Positions 10,415 through 21,972 of a stretch of DNA of 64,000 nt are shown one piece after another. A program made the translations under genes and the position numbers. This DNA comes from Bryum argenteum. Its lineage: Eukaryota > Streptophyta > Bryopsida > Bryales > Bryaceae. The notes beneath the pieces are model-generated. The model ran no database searches and was not told the DNA's origin. It was given only the letters and a program-made list of their open reading frames with translations. Location: the NCBI GenBank assembly GCA_037043015.1, contig CM073326.1, positions 372,001-436,000 of the forward strand. Direction: 5' to 3'. Numbering within the stretch: the stretch's first letter is position 1; every line of letters starts with the position of its first letter.

Positions 10415-11420
10415 GACGTGCTTAGAGGTCGGCAGCTAGAGGACGCCCAGGGTTAGGAAGCCGGATTGGAATCCGGCCTAGGACAGTAGAGTATCTGTTT
10501 TTGGGGATGCGTGCCGCTTTTTGAGGAGTAGGCCTTATAGGCCGGTGCCGCAATCCAGTTAGGTTTCTAAGTCGTCGACTTAGAAGTACTTATAGGTGGA
10601 AGTTTTGCCACCTAAAACATTTCTTGCTTAAGTGTTAATCAAACCTTCTTATGCGCATATCCGGTGTGATCATTTCTCTGTCTCCTTTTTAGTTGAGTGC
10701 TTGGAAAGTCGTATCTACCGTGTTTGGGTTGCAAGTTGGGGGTTAGGAATCCGGATTCTTTGTTAGATCGTTTCTGTGGAGTTGAGGTCGGGTTGGGCGT
10801 ATTCTTGAGTGTCTTGTGTCTTGAACTGGTCTAGGTGTCTGAGAGAGGGAAACTGCTATGGTAAACACTTTACGGTCTGGGAGGGTCTGGGAGTAGAGTG
10901 TGTGAGGCCGGATTCCAATCCGACCTCCAGCTGCCACGGACTTGGGTTCCTCTGTAGTCTCAAAGGACGGATTAAGCACAGTACGTGACCGGAATACGTG
11001 TAGACGTCTTCTAGCCGGATTCAGAGCTCTTGGAGTTTGTCATTGTAGTAAGTGTGATAGGGTAACCAGGACGGCCTGCGTGACCTGCTAATTCGGACGG
11101 CTAGGACGGATTAGTTGTGAGGACGTAATGTGAACCTAAGTGGGGGTTTGTAAGAAAAGAGTCTAAGTGTGGAAGTTTCCGCCACGATAAAAATAAGGGA
11201 AAGAGTCTTTGTGCATCCCCTCTTGCAAAGGGATACTCTTGCCATGCAAGGCTAAAACATAAGTTAGGACTAGAAAAGTTTGGGGGTTTGGTTCTTTTAG
11301 CACTACTTGTCTTGGTCACTTCACAGAATCCATGGAACGATACACGAGTCACCTAAATATGGGTTTTACACCAATAAACGTGTACGGGAAGATAACGTGA
11401 ATACATGGCATCCGACAAAG
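10415..11420. other. Non-coding, clustered CCGGATT inverted motifs
   Basis: No gene is supported. The motif CCGGATT and its complement recur, often as palindromes. At 10461-10479 there is GCCGGATTGGAATCCGGCC, at 10747-10758 GAATCCGGATTC, and at 10906-10925 GGCCGGATTCCAATCCGACC. Further single copies lie near 11015. This may be the leader or long intron of the adjacent ORF or an LTR remnant. Confidence 0.4.
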
Positions 11421-11439
11421 GTGACGATTACGAATTTAC

Positions 11440-12442
11440 GATGTAAACGGTTGTCTGAAGAAGAAGGACTCTAAGCTTATCACATATATTCCTTGGGATA
11501 GAGTAGAGGACTTCGTGAGGGGAGAAGAGTTGGCGAGAAAGGATGTAGAGACGACATTCGTGCGCGACAAGTATGATCCAACAAACGTGGGCGAGAAAAC
11601 TCAGTTTCGGTGGAATCGTCTTCTCGAGCTGCAGCGGTGAGAAGATGTCGTTAGAATGTTTAGTTTAGATTGTGATATTGATTTGTGATGTGTAATTTGT
11701 TCGTGTACTAGTCTCTAACACTTATCGTTCAGTTGGCGTTGTCAATATGGGCCAGAAGACTTGAGTGATAACCATCACGATATCATGCCTGACATGATGC
11801 ATAGATCACGAGGACTCAATTGAAAAGGTAAACAGATTTATTCCGGACGCGGCCAGAAGGGTCCCAGGGCGATAGCTGCGAAGGAGGGGGGGTTGTAAAA
11901 GTTGGATGCCAATGCAAATTCTTCATGAAGAGGTACTACTTCCTACCACTTATCGCGGAGATATCATACTTCTGCGTAGATCATGTTGATAGAGATAGCA
12001 GTACCGTCCACGATAAGACGAATATGTAGAAAGGAAAACTTAGATTCCGTAGGTGCATATCGGACAAAGTACGTGATTGGATCCTTCGACAACACGATGA
12101 GTGTGTTCTACCCGAAGCCATGAAGCAAAGTATGAGAAGTTGGCTCTTAAAAAACGTGACGAAGGCACCGTACCGGAGTCCAGAGATTTGTTCTTGAGCA
12201 TTGAGGACAGACGGAATATATGTAGGGACCGTGCACAGCAATTGTACAAGAAACACGATAACGATGCAGAAAGTGTGCGGATGTGGGTTTGGGAGAATCC
12301 AAATATGGTTTTCTATTGCGAAGATCCCGGAACTAGGGTCGAAGGTGTCCTAATTTCTGAGAACGTGCCTTTCGTTATTGGTATTCAAAATAGATGGATG
12401 GAAAACAACACCACATGTGGAAATCATTCGTCGTCTATATAG
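11440..12442 (+). pseudogene. MULE-like transposase, 5' part only, truncated
   Basis: A first exon-like segment at about 11440-11638 reads TYIPWDRVEDFVRGEEL and ends near a GTGAGA donor. After an apparent intron, a CRYGPEDL-like segment (about 11740) and a longer segment at 12100-12420 follow (CRDRAQQLYKKHDNDAESVR, PFVIGIQNRWM). These match in order the region preceding the DDE core in bryophyte-type MULE transposases. The same PF(V)xxIQxxWM transition occurs in the complete MULE at 16.8-21.1 kb. Several stops and shifts lie between segments. The catalytic core and SWIM finger are absent. It is a dead fragment. Confidence 0.5.
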
Positions 12443-12845
12443 TGGACGACAACACGCTAAAGGGTTAAAAGAAATTTGATTTTAGAAAATCAAATCTAGT
12501 AAATTATTTCCTAGTACACAAATCTCCAAAAATGAAAATAATTTTCAACTATTGATTACAACTTATGAACACTAGTGAGACTAACCTTTGCGTTTAACAG
12601 TACGCACATCAATGCCTCCAAATACAGTATTCAAGTAATGTTCGTTTGATGGGTGCAAAGCAAAATTCCTACTTAGTACCCTAGTAGAGTCTCAATTTTT
12701 GTTTCATCATATTAGGTATTTAGTCATATATGTAACTCTAGGGTTCCAACTCAAGGCTCCAATTCAACTTTGTTCTCTGAAACCAAGTTACGTCCCAATC
12801 TTATTTGAATTTTACGGATAACTTTTATCAATTATAGTTCAAACA

Positions 12846-13190
12846 TAAGCAAAATAATGAACCTCGTAGAAGGCCCCTACGCAAATCCCTTTCAAAGAAT
12901 CTTAATTAAGGTTTTAATTTGTATTTCAAATGGAATATGGAAAAATAATGTTTGACATCCTACTTTCCCTCACCGGAAGCTTTAAGTGCTGGATCACATT
13001 GGCATGTTCAACCTCCATTGGCCGTGAGTTGTGCATGTACAAGTTTACATGCCTTGTGTGGCATTTAGCACTTGTTCAACAAGAAAGTCATACAAGGTAG
13101 TGACACTTCACACACATGTACATCTACTAGGCTTCATGTATTTTAACAATGAATGTCAAATATTAAAGGGCTCATTATTTTGCTAGTGGT
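12846..13190. repeat. Dispersed repeat, copy 1 (second copy at 40.55-40.94 kb)
   Basis: This block and 40553-40935 share long near-identical stretches, for example GCAAAATAATGA, TTTCAAATGGAATATGGAAA and GACATCCTACTTTCCCTCAC, in the same order and orientation. Neither copy is coding. They are two copies of an unidentified dispersed element, with small indels between them. Confidence 0.7.
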
Positions 13191-13199
13191 TTGACATAT

Positions 13200-13776
13200 A
13201 TATCCAATTGTGTGCGTGGTGTACCATTTGGTTTCATTTAACATGGCCCTTTTATGAATAACTTTTTGGGTTCCAATTTATGTGTCCAAGTCAAATTGAA
13301 AATCTCATTTATGGATTCTTTAAAGAAAAATTAGGGAAATTTATAAACGCGCTTTAAAATCTCATTCTTAAATTCATCCATGAGTGTGGTGTGACATTTA
13401 GTTTCACATAACATCCGTAGTCCTTTTCCATGAAACTTTTAGGGTTCTAGACTACGTGTCGAAGCCGGATTACAATTGCAAATCTAACTTATGGGTTCTT
13501 TAAAAATATAGGGGCAATTTGTGTGCACGCTATGATTGAGATCTCATTGATATATTCATCCATGAGCCTGGCGTGGCATCTAGTTTCACATAACAAAGTC
13601 CCTTTACATATAACTTTGAGGGTTCCAAATTACATGTCAAAGTCAATAAGAATTGCGGGTCTAACTTATGGGTTCTTTACAAAATTAGGGGCAATTCATA
13701 TACACAGTTTGGAATTCATTTTATATATGCATCCATGTGTCACGTAGTTCCATATAGTTTTATACAACATAATTCT
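13200..13776. repeat. Degenerate tandem repeat of about 175 bp
   Basis: At least three units follow one another. Each contains a GTTTCA(C/T)(A/T)TAACA start (near 13230, 13400, 13582), then GGGTTC, then CTTATGG(A/G)TTCTTTA, then an AGGG(A/G)CAAT-like word and ATTCATCCATGAG. Spacing is roughly 170 and 181 bp, close to nucleosome length. The units are diverged, so this is an old satellite-like array. Confidence 0.6.
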
Positions 13777-14901
13777 TTAACGGCCCCTCCTCCTCTTTGA
13801 TGCTAAACCATCAGAAGTCTTGGCCGGTGCCAACGCCTTGAGTTGCATGTCCTTCTCTTTGATTTCCTTCTCCTTTTCTTGCAGCACGTCTATAAAGAGC
13901 TGAAATACTTGGCTCATGCTGGCTTGCTGATTTGCATTGAAATCCCATGGCATGGAGACATTATACCTTCCACTAGGATTCCAATCTGCAAGCTCCAAGG
14001 TGGCAACTCCGACAGCATTCGCGACTAGAGGGCCATATGTCTTGCGGAGACTCGTCAGTTCCTCATCGTCGTCATCGACCACGTTCTGCAGATCATTAAC
14101 ACACAGGCACTCAAGATATTAAACATTCGTAGACAGCAAGATATTCAAGGATATGTGAGGTCAGTCTATGACCATATTGTTCAAGATATTGCATACTGAA
14201 TTTAAACAAAGAGAGATAACAGTCCTGAGCTCACAAACCTTTAGAAGCATTTCAACCAGCCAAAATCAACTTCAGACTACATTCGGAAACCATGATGGAG
14301 AAGTTAGCTCGGTGGAGGCTTTTCAAAGACTGAGGATTGTAGCAAACCTGGAATCCCCCTTTGCCGTTAGGCAGCACCTTAATTGGATTGAAGGTCATAT
14401 TTCGCAACAGTTGGTCCACCCGGCTTTGCCAAGCACTGAACTTTTCTTGATTGCCAAGGAACCTGTCTTTACACTCCTCCCACGACCCGTTTGTATTTAT
14501 CTGTCCCAACACTTTAATTCCAATCTCGGCGGTGCCATACCTGTGCAACATCTACTCCACAAAACATCATCAAGGAAATCAATCAGGTATTTGGCATGGA
14601 TTAATCTAAAAAACGGATTAGAACTTGATCTTCCTATGACGTTTGAGCAATCTGTACCAGCAACAACAAACAGTATAATCATTTCATAGCATTTATCTTG
14701 AACTTCCAATAGTAAGTGCACCGTGATACAAAACTCTAGATCGAACTTTGTTATTCCGTTCACCTGAACATGAATGCATCCCAATCTTACGTTGGTTCTA
14801 TAGTTACCAACAACGCACACAAAGGTTTTTTGAGACAGTCTAGATTGCTCCACAACTCCGAAACACTCTCCAATCAAACCGCATTCCCTCACAGACATCA
14901 C
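13777..14901 (-). pseudogene. Exons of a SANT-like hypothetical gene
   Basis: Three minus-strand segments look like exons of one gene. The segment at 14901-14700 reads LSQKTFVCVVGNYRTNVRLG. The segment at 14551-14252 reads EIGIKVLGQINTNGSWEECK and FSAWQSRVDQLLRNM, and follows a TGTGGAGTAG acceptor. The segment at 14082-13777 holds a helical, charged end (QLFIDVLQEKEKEIKEKDMQ) with a basic tail SKRRRGR. The WEECK..F..WQ pattern resembles Myb/SANT-like DNA-binding regions that accompany PIF/Harbinger transposases. That assignment is tentative. Whether the gene works cannot be told, because the exons do not chain cleanly. Confidence 0.35.
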
Positions 14902-16831
14902 AACTGGCCAACCAATATCAATGCCCCTTAAGACGCAGCCACCATTCTATGGTTTGGAGAAGGCTTAGACTTCCAAAGCCGATCGTGTCGATGTTGCTCT
15001 TGTTTGCCTCTGTCGATTCATCCCAAGTATACACCCAGCGAGCTCACTTGGAAAACATGGGTGCAAGAGCCTAAAGGCTTTTTAAACTGCGCCAGCCGTG
15101 TCATTCTCAAGTAGAGGACCGGCTGCTAGATAGGCTCTAAGACATCAAGAGGCAACATACATGATGAAGGACTCCCACCCTCTTGCAACCCTAATCCCTA
15201 AACCCTAAAACTAATGCATGCATCAGTGGTGTCCTTCAAATTGAACTATTCCCAAAAATTAAACCTGCTTCATGACTGATCAATTTTGTTAGAAGTTGGG
15301 AAAAAGGGAATAATCTGGTTACGATTTATACCCGGGTTGGGTCCAACGACCGAGACGTCAAGGGGGTCGGGTGTCACAGGGGCGGGACGCCTCGACGTTA
15401 GGGTTGGTCAGGTAGTCTTAGTGAAGGAGGTTACGACGAGAGTGAGATGAGACAAGGAGTAGGAAGTGAGCAAAGGTCGTCTTAGACTTCATAGAGAGGA
15501 AAAACAGATCTTGGAGGGCCACGGTGTCTTGGAGTCAAGGAGAATATCATTCAGATAATAAGAGAGACAAGGGAGCAGAGGTGTATACAACCAGACAGTA
15601 AACAAGCAAGCAAGAGACCAGACAAGGGAGCAAGGGTTTGGCCAAAATAGGTCTTTCGTTAGTCAAAACGTTGGAGCATGAGAGCTTACAAAAATAGGGG
15701 TCGTCCAAGTTCTAGCTAGGAATGTCTTCCTAACCTAAGACTAAGCTCTTAACAAAATTCCGAGAGACCTGCCTAGTTCTGATCCTATGCCTTTATACTA
15801 AAAGGTCGTCTTTGGAAGTCGCGGCTAACTCCCGATCCTTATCGTTGCTGCCGTCTGCGACTGCAGTGGTGTGGGCGAATGTTCGGAGTAACACTTTTAC
15901 GTTAGGAAGTTTTAATATTTAAAGGATGAGTTGTAAGAGACTCAGTGTCTTGTTTTCTTCTTTATGTTTGTTATGCTTGAAATATATTTTCTTGATGTTT
16001 TATGTGTGATGGGTCCTTGAGCCTGAAACAAGTCCCGTCTGGTGAGTTTACTCTTTTTTGTCTTGTCAAGTTTGTATATGTTTGCTGTAGAATTATGATT
16101 AGGCTAGCAAAGAGAGATCAACGGATACATGGGGCATAATAGGTTCTAGAGCAAAGGACAAGCAACCATGCACAGATGCTTTAAGAGGTGGATGATTTCA
16201 ACTCGCATTCTTAAAGAATAAGTTACACCAATGTACCTTCTTTGTAAGAAGGTGTAACTGTGTCCCCACGAATGCATTGCATTCTTGTTGTTGAGACCTT
16301 TGGGCTTTTTGTTGCACTATTGGAATCATAGTGGTCAAAAAGAGAAGGAGATAGACTCCATCCAGATCCTAACTCCCAAACCCTAAAGCCTTAGAATACC
16401 CATGCAACGCTAAACCTATAGCCCTAAAACCTTGAAATTCCAACTCCAAACCCTTGTAGGCAACTCAACCATCTGGACCTCCCAAAACTGTACACTTGTT
16501 TCAAAAAATAAACATACCACAACAATCGCAAGCACATCAAATGGTGGGGGAGATATGTCACATCAAAACTTCCAAACTCTTGGCAACCTAGTATGTCAAC
16601 CAAAACCACCTACGAGTCAAACCTCCCATATTTCCCAAAAGACACAACTCGAAATGCGAATTTCCATTGCTCCGTTGGAACTTGGAACCGTAAGGGTCAA
16701 GAATTAGGAGGAAGTTTCCATCTCAACACGTGGGGCATACACCGTAACATCCACGAAAACCCTAAACCCTTTAGGTTCGCAGGTGAGGTGGTAGTAGCCG
16801 TTCCTTCATCGCCGTAGCTGCCGAGAGCAAG
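14902..16831. other. Intergenic, LTR-like but unsupported
   Basis: No coding sequence is supported. CCCTAAACCC telomere-type words occur near 15187-15207 and 16376-16430. A segment at about 15330-16330 has an LTR-like look: GGGTGTCACAGGGGCGGGAC, then a TTTATACTAAAAGG box near 15790. No matching partner or target duplication was found, so it is only noted. Confidence 0.3.
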
Positions 16832-17300
16832 GCGGCCTGCCCTCGGCACTATCGGGCGCTGGTGCAGTGCCGCCGCCGCCGAAGAAGAAGAAAGCGATTC
16901 TGCGCGCGGCAGCCTCCTCTCACGCTTCACCGATCAAGGCTCGCGCTGCCCGCCCGCCAAGACACCCGCCACGGCCTGTTCGGCCGCCCGAACTCCTCCT
17001 ACCTGGGTAGAGACCCTGCAGCTCCTTATGTACTCTGTGCGGCAAATTCAGAATTCGGGGAGCTTGGGACTGTGAGCACAAGACCCACAATTTTCAGAAG
17101 GGCTTGTGCCTGCATTCTACACAAGCCCTCCAAACACACATATATGAAACACTCCATTTGTACCTAGTTCCAAATGGTTATAAATTATTGATATTAATTA
17201 TATATTTTATGTACTTTGAGTATAATTTTGAGGTACATACGAAGAGAAAAATTACAACACACTTTAAAACACAATATTTGGAGGAATTGAATCTCCAATT

Positions 17301-20300
17301 TCATTCCAAACTCAAAACATTTTCACAATTCTTGCATGAGACATGTTTATCTCTTTTCCCCACTACCGTGTAAACTAAACATTTGTCACAATGTACTTTA
17401 GGAATTCTAGGAAATACAGTCTTTTTCTGCCTAGAATGAGCTACCACTACATGACTTGAACGTTTTGAAGGCGGTTGTGAAAAACTCTTGTGAATGTTTT
17501 CTTCCTCTACACGTTTCTTCCCGTGTCCCATTCTTGTGCGCTTGACATTCTCTTGAATGGAGGCTATAGATCTGCGTGTTGGAAGTTCAATTGTTGAAGG
17601 TCTCTCAAAGGTTAGTGGCTCTGAAAGAGATGTTAGGAACTTCTGCACAAGTTTTTTTCTATGTATCACCTCTTCTTCACTATAGGTTTAAAGTGAAGAC
17701 TTTAACTCCTGAATTCTAATCTCGGCTTCCACTAACACATCAAACAATCCGCCATGTTAATCTATAACTTCAACAACCTCCGTAATGTTGTCATCAATTG
17801 GAACATCCATTTCTATAGGGGAGAATGGTTCCACATTGTCAACATACTCTATGATTGGCAAACTTGAACATGAAGGAAGAGTGAAATATTCTTTCACAAT
17901 TTCTTGCACTCCTAATATATGCTTACAAGTAGACACAATACTTGGGCACTCACAGAAGTAAGTGTTTAACGAAACACTATACTTTGTGGTGGGTGAACTT
18001 TCACTCACCACATAGAATAACTTGAGCTCCAAGTCCACAACCTCCAAGACTTCACTTGGATTTAATTGGTACGCTTTAAATATGCGTTCCCTTCCTTTCA
18101 AACGTCGTCAATGCTCCTTATCATTGCCTCTCTTAGAATATCTTTGAGAGTCACCTATACATTACATCAAACTTAATTAAAACCAATTGTGAATAGAATA
18201 TAAATTTCAGAATAACAAACACATATAATCAAAACATACAATGTTTCATTTAGAATAACTTACTTATAAGTTGAACCATTTGAAAATGATCAACCAAAGT
18301 GGGCCCTCCAACACGGCTTCCATCTTCCGCGCTTCCAACAATTGCGATGATAAGATCTCTTAAAGATCGATTTACCTTGGCTTGGAGTTAGGTATACTTA
18401 ATCCACTCCCAATGGCGTTCAACGTGGTTCATAGTATCCATACCACCATATGTGAAGAGTCGGCCAAATCGTGGCCACAAATTCCTCCATAAAACTCTTT
18501 GACTTGCCCATCCAGCCCCTAAATACTCTGCAACACTAGGAATATGCTCAAAATCCTCATAGAGCTTTTGAAGATTTCCTTCAAAATGCTCTTCTTTCGC
18601 ACAATGTATCAAAACATGCAAAGCATTCAAAAGTTTGTTTTTCTCGTGTAGGGGAACACGAGTTAAGAGATTCTCACTCCAAGCCTTCGTGACATGGAAA
18701 TGGCATAACAAAACCTTGCCAGCCACTTGTTCATTTTCTCCACCATTGATGCGCCAACAATGTTCGTTACTTCCAACCACGGTGTTTATAGAATTCAAGG
18801 AGGTTTTGTCCTTGTCTATGATGATAGCGGAGGGTCTTATCGCTCCCAAAGATGCAAAAACTGCCGTCAATGCCAACTCCAACGCAATTCCTTGGTGACC
18901 TTGTTTTTTGTCTTTTGTGCACAACATGTAGAAAACGGGAACTCCTTTCCCATCTTGATTTGGCACAACAGCAGCATACAATGGTAAGTCATATTGATTA
19001 GTCTTGAAAGTAGAGTCAAGAGCCCACGAGTTACCATGTGAAAATCTTCTTCCAACATCTCTCATCCAATCATCTTGAATGACTACAACAAACGGTCGCT
19101 TTCTGACATCCTTCTCCTTTGGTGCATAAAGTTGATAAAAAATAACCTTTCCTTGACTTTGTAACCTCAAAATTTCCACTTGAGCAGCATCCCAATCATT
19201 TTTGCGTACAGTATCTACAACATACACACCATCGGTTTAGTCACACATTCAAAAGTTAATTAATGGTACACAATCAAAATACAAAACAATGTATTGAATA
19301 ATTATATTAGAACGAACCATTTATTCTCATAGAATACTTGAGTTGAATCACCTCCTTCGGTATAATGAAGAAACGGTAAGTAACGCGGTCCAAGTCTCCA
19401 ACCATGGCTACTATTTTTTTTGCATCACGTTTGGATGCAAGAGAAACTGTAGATGTTGAAACCATCCTCTTCAAATTTTCTTTCGCCATGGTTATAACGC
19501 TAGGGTGCACATGTAGGAATAAAATGTCACTTTGGGAACCTGGTACATGGCCACTATGTTATGTACGCACGGAAATAGTACACTCTCTTCCTTTAGATGC
19601 TCCAATAGGCTCTACAGTTTTCAATTGAAAGGTACAATCCCGTAACCTAATTTTCCTCTCTTGTCTACTACCCCTAGTTTCAGTAGGTCTTACAGCGGGT
19701 GCCTTCACATGAGGCCTATTTTTGTTTCCACTCCTATGACAATGGTAGTACTTAACAATGTGATATTGGTATCGAAAAGTTCCACGCAACCTACGTAAAA
19801 CGACATGTTTCACGCATATTTTGTCAAGGGTGATATCTAGAAGGTCATAGGGAACATTGTGAACCTCATCCCATGACTTAGAATCCTTGCAAGTGGAGCA
19901 AGATTCCATACAACTCTCTACAAACTTAGTGTTGATCCCTCCTACTCTAAAATCCGTGCTCCAATGTGCATGAATTACTTCAAAAGTAGAAACCATGCTC
20001 AAATGTTTGCCATCAACATCAACATGAGATTTCTCTATAATTGAGCACCAATATTCGATAGGAGGAATTTGTCTTCCTTTGAGATCTTGTTTCAAGGGAG
20101 ACAAACCAATATTGTCATTCACACTAATCAATTTCACACTATTCTGAAGTTTCCTCCATCGATTAATAGTGTGAGGCACATCATTTACATCTATAGGACG
20201 GCCATGACTCTTGGGAAGAGGACAAAAACTAGGATCTACACCACAAATTTCTTCAAATGTGGGTGACAATCTTTTTCTTAAACACTCAATCATGAGGTTC

Positions 20301-20653
20301 ATACTTCCAAGAGTGAATCGAAGATACTTAGGGAAAGTCTCGATAGGGACATGTTCAAAAGAAGGAAGAGAAGGCTTATCTAATGCAAAGTCCATGTTGT
20401 CACTTGATGAAAGTGGAAGCTCCCCGCGAACACCCTCCATTTCCTTGTGCACTTCATCATCACCTTCATATTCGGATTCATAATCCGAAATGTTGAAGTA
20501 GGTTTCACCAATTGTTGAAGTGAATTCTAACTCACTATTACTTGCATAAGAACCTCCAAGAATCTCCTCCACACCTACAACATACTCTAATTCTTCTTCA
20601 AAATCCGAAGGATAGAAGTAATCATCCTCTTGCAAAGAAGTACCTTCCTTCAT
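17301..20653 (-). pseudogene. MULE transposase with FAR1-like, DDE and SWIM regions, five in-frame stops
   Basis: Segments run 20653-19318, 19214-18264 and 18154-17301, with phase-consistent GT-AG introns. The N-terminal part is acidic (about residues 1-90). A zinc-type segment reads YYHCHRSG and ends HSGHVPG. The DDE core follows (QDDWMRDVG, LDSTFKTNQYDLPLYA, IIIDKDKT). A SWIM finger CECPSIVSTCKH follows, and a Cys-rich tail (CDKCLVYT, CKNCE) ends the protein. Stops in the same frame lie at 19559, 18388, 18108, 17757 and 17688. All five can be explained by CAA or CGA changed to TAA or TGA. The transposase would cut and paste MULE DNA, and this copy cannot make a full protein. Start ATG is at 20653. 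Confidence 0.8.
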
Positions 20654-20906
20654 GAATCCTAAATCTTACATACACTAAACTTGATTGAAGAAGACTAATG
20701 TGAGAATTTGGAGTACAAACCCTAACAAAATTAAAGAAGTTGTAAAACAAACAAAAAAAAGAGTTGAAGGTACTTCGATGAGAGTGTGAGGGGTGTGAGA
20801 AGGAGGGGGGGGAGAGGAGGGGGGGGGGTGAGAAAGAAGGGGGGGTGTGAGAGACAAGCAAAATGTGAGAGGGAGGAGGAGTGAGAGAGTCGTACGGAGC
20901 TTGAGA
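20654..20906. other. G-rich leader of the MULE transposase
   Basis: This stretch lies between the transposase start and the right TIR. It contains G-run and GTGAGAG repeats (C-run on the coding strand). It would be the 5' leader of the transposase transcript. Confidence 0.4.
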
Positions 20907-21150
20907 CTTGTGCTCACAGTCCCAAGCTCCCCGAATTCTGAATTTGCCGCACAGAGTACATAAGGAGCTGCAGGGTCTCTACCCGGGTAGGAGGAGCTCG
21001 GGCGGGCGTGCGGGCGGGGCCGGGCGGGCACAGTCGGGGCTGGGCAGCGAGGGGGAGGCTGCCGCCCCGGCAACTGCCGGCTGCCGCTGGGCCGGCGCCG
21101 CCGCCAGACCCAGGCGCCGATAGTGCCGAGGGCGGCCTGCGTCGCGATGG

Positions 21151-21886
21151 GTGAGTGATTCGTGCTACTGGGCACATGTTTGTGCCGTGCTGCCAACCTG
21201 TGTTTGTGAGGTTGAATCCGTGGTTTTGTCGATGGTTTCGAAGTTGGAGTTCGACGTTTTGGGTTTGACAGGGGATTTGTGTTTTGTGTTGGGAGGTTCG
21301 CGTGTGCAGGTGCGTACAAGTTTCGGGCGGAGATGCTTGTATCGATGGCGGCCTCGTAGCGAACATTTCGACAGGAAGGACGTTCGGATTCGGCAGTGGT
21401 TTTGGACAGCGCCGTGTAGGGAGCGCGGGAAGAAAGTGTGCTTCTGTGACAATCATTTTCGAAATCTCTCGGTCGGAAAGAGAAATTTACGGGGGCATCG
21501 GCGAAGAGGACGCGGAGGTAGTCACGGAGGGCACCATATGAGCGTGAATGCTGGAATCGAGGTTGCAGCGTCCTGGCTGTTATGAGGGTTTCATCTTCTG
21601 TACTCTTTAGAGTGATTATGCTTGTGATCGATGAACGGTTTTGTACCACCAGGAAAGTGATGTAGCCGTTTCGGATAGGATCAGTTGTGGATGTGTGAAG
21701 CGGTGACAGAGGGTTCTTACATCAAGTTGATTGACATGGTCAGGGGGCAGGGCAGCCATATGCAAGCAAGCCTATGTTCTCCACTTATTGGATGGGCTTG
21801 TGTAATGGTCGAGGGGGTCAGGTAGAGAAGGTCCTGTGATTTTGTTCCGGGGCCATCGGTTTGACGCTTGTTTTGTTTTGGTGCAG
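21151..21886 (+). other. Probable 5'-leader intron of the Crinkler-like gene
   Basis: A strong donor (GATGG|GTGAGT) lies at 21150/21151. A polypyrimidine-like acceptor (TTTTGTTTTGGTGCAG) ends at 21886. The MULE target duplication ends at 21140, ten bases before the donor. The transposon therefore sits in or just before the presumed first leader exon. The open frames in this stretch are short and lack domains. Confidence 0.4.
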
Positions 21887-21972
21887 GTTTATGAACCGAA
21901 CCCGTTGATCGTGGACTGAAGTTGGAACCGCAGGAAAGTTGAATTCTGCAGAACGCCGTTGGTTGGAGCAAG

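Larger units (their letters stand above)
16841..21131 (-). mobile_element. Complete MULE with TIRs and 9-bp target duplication, inactive
   Basis: The left terminal repeat (16841-17082) and right one (20907-21131) are inverted copies. Both start CCTCGGCACTATCGG at the outer end. Their inner 100 bases are nearly identical (CTTGTGCTCACAGTCCCAAG). The element is flanked by the direct repeat GCGGCCTGC at 16832-16840 and 21132-21140, the 9-bp duplication expected for Mutator-like elements. Between the TIRs lies one minus-strand transposase gene. Long near-identical TIRs argue for a fairly recent insertion, while the transposase carries five in-frame stops. It may therefore have been mobilised in trans, or its stops may have arisen quickly. 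Confidence 0.92.

Noticed and set aside
15330-16330. Solo LTR
   Set aside because: TATA-like and GC signatures are present, but no paired ends, target duplication or second copy could be found.
20675-21649. Minus-strand frame of 324 codons across the MULE right end
   Set aside because: It runs through the TIR and the flanking leader region on the wrong strand, crosses the element boundary, and is low complexity.
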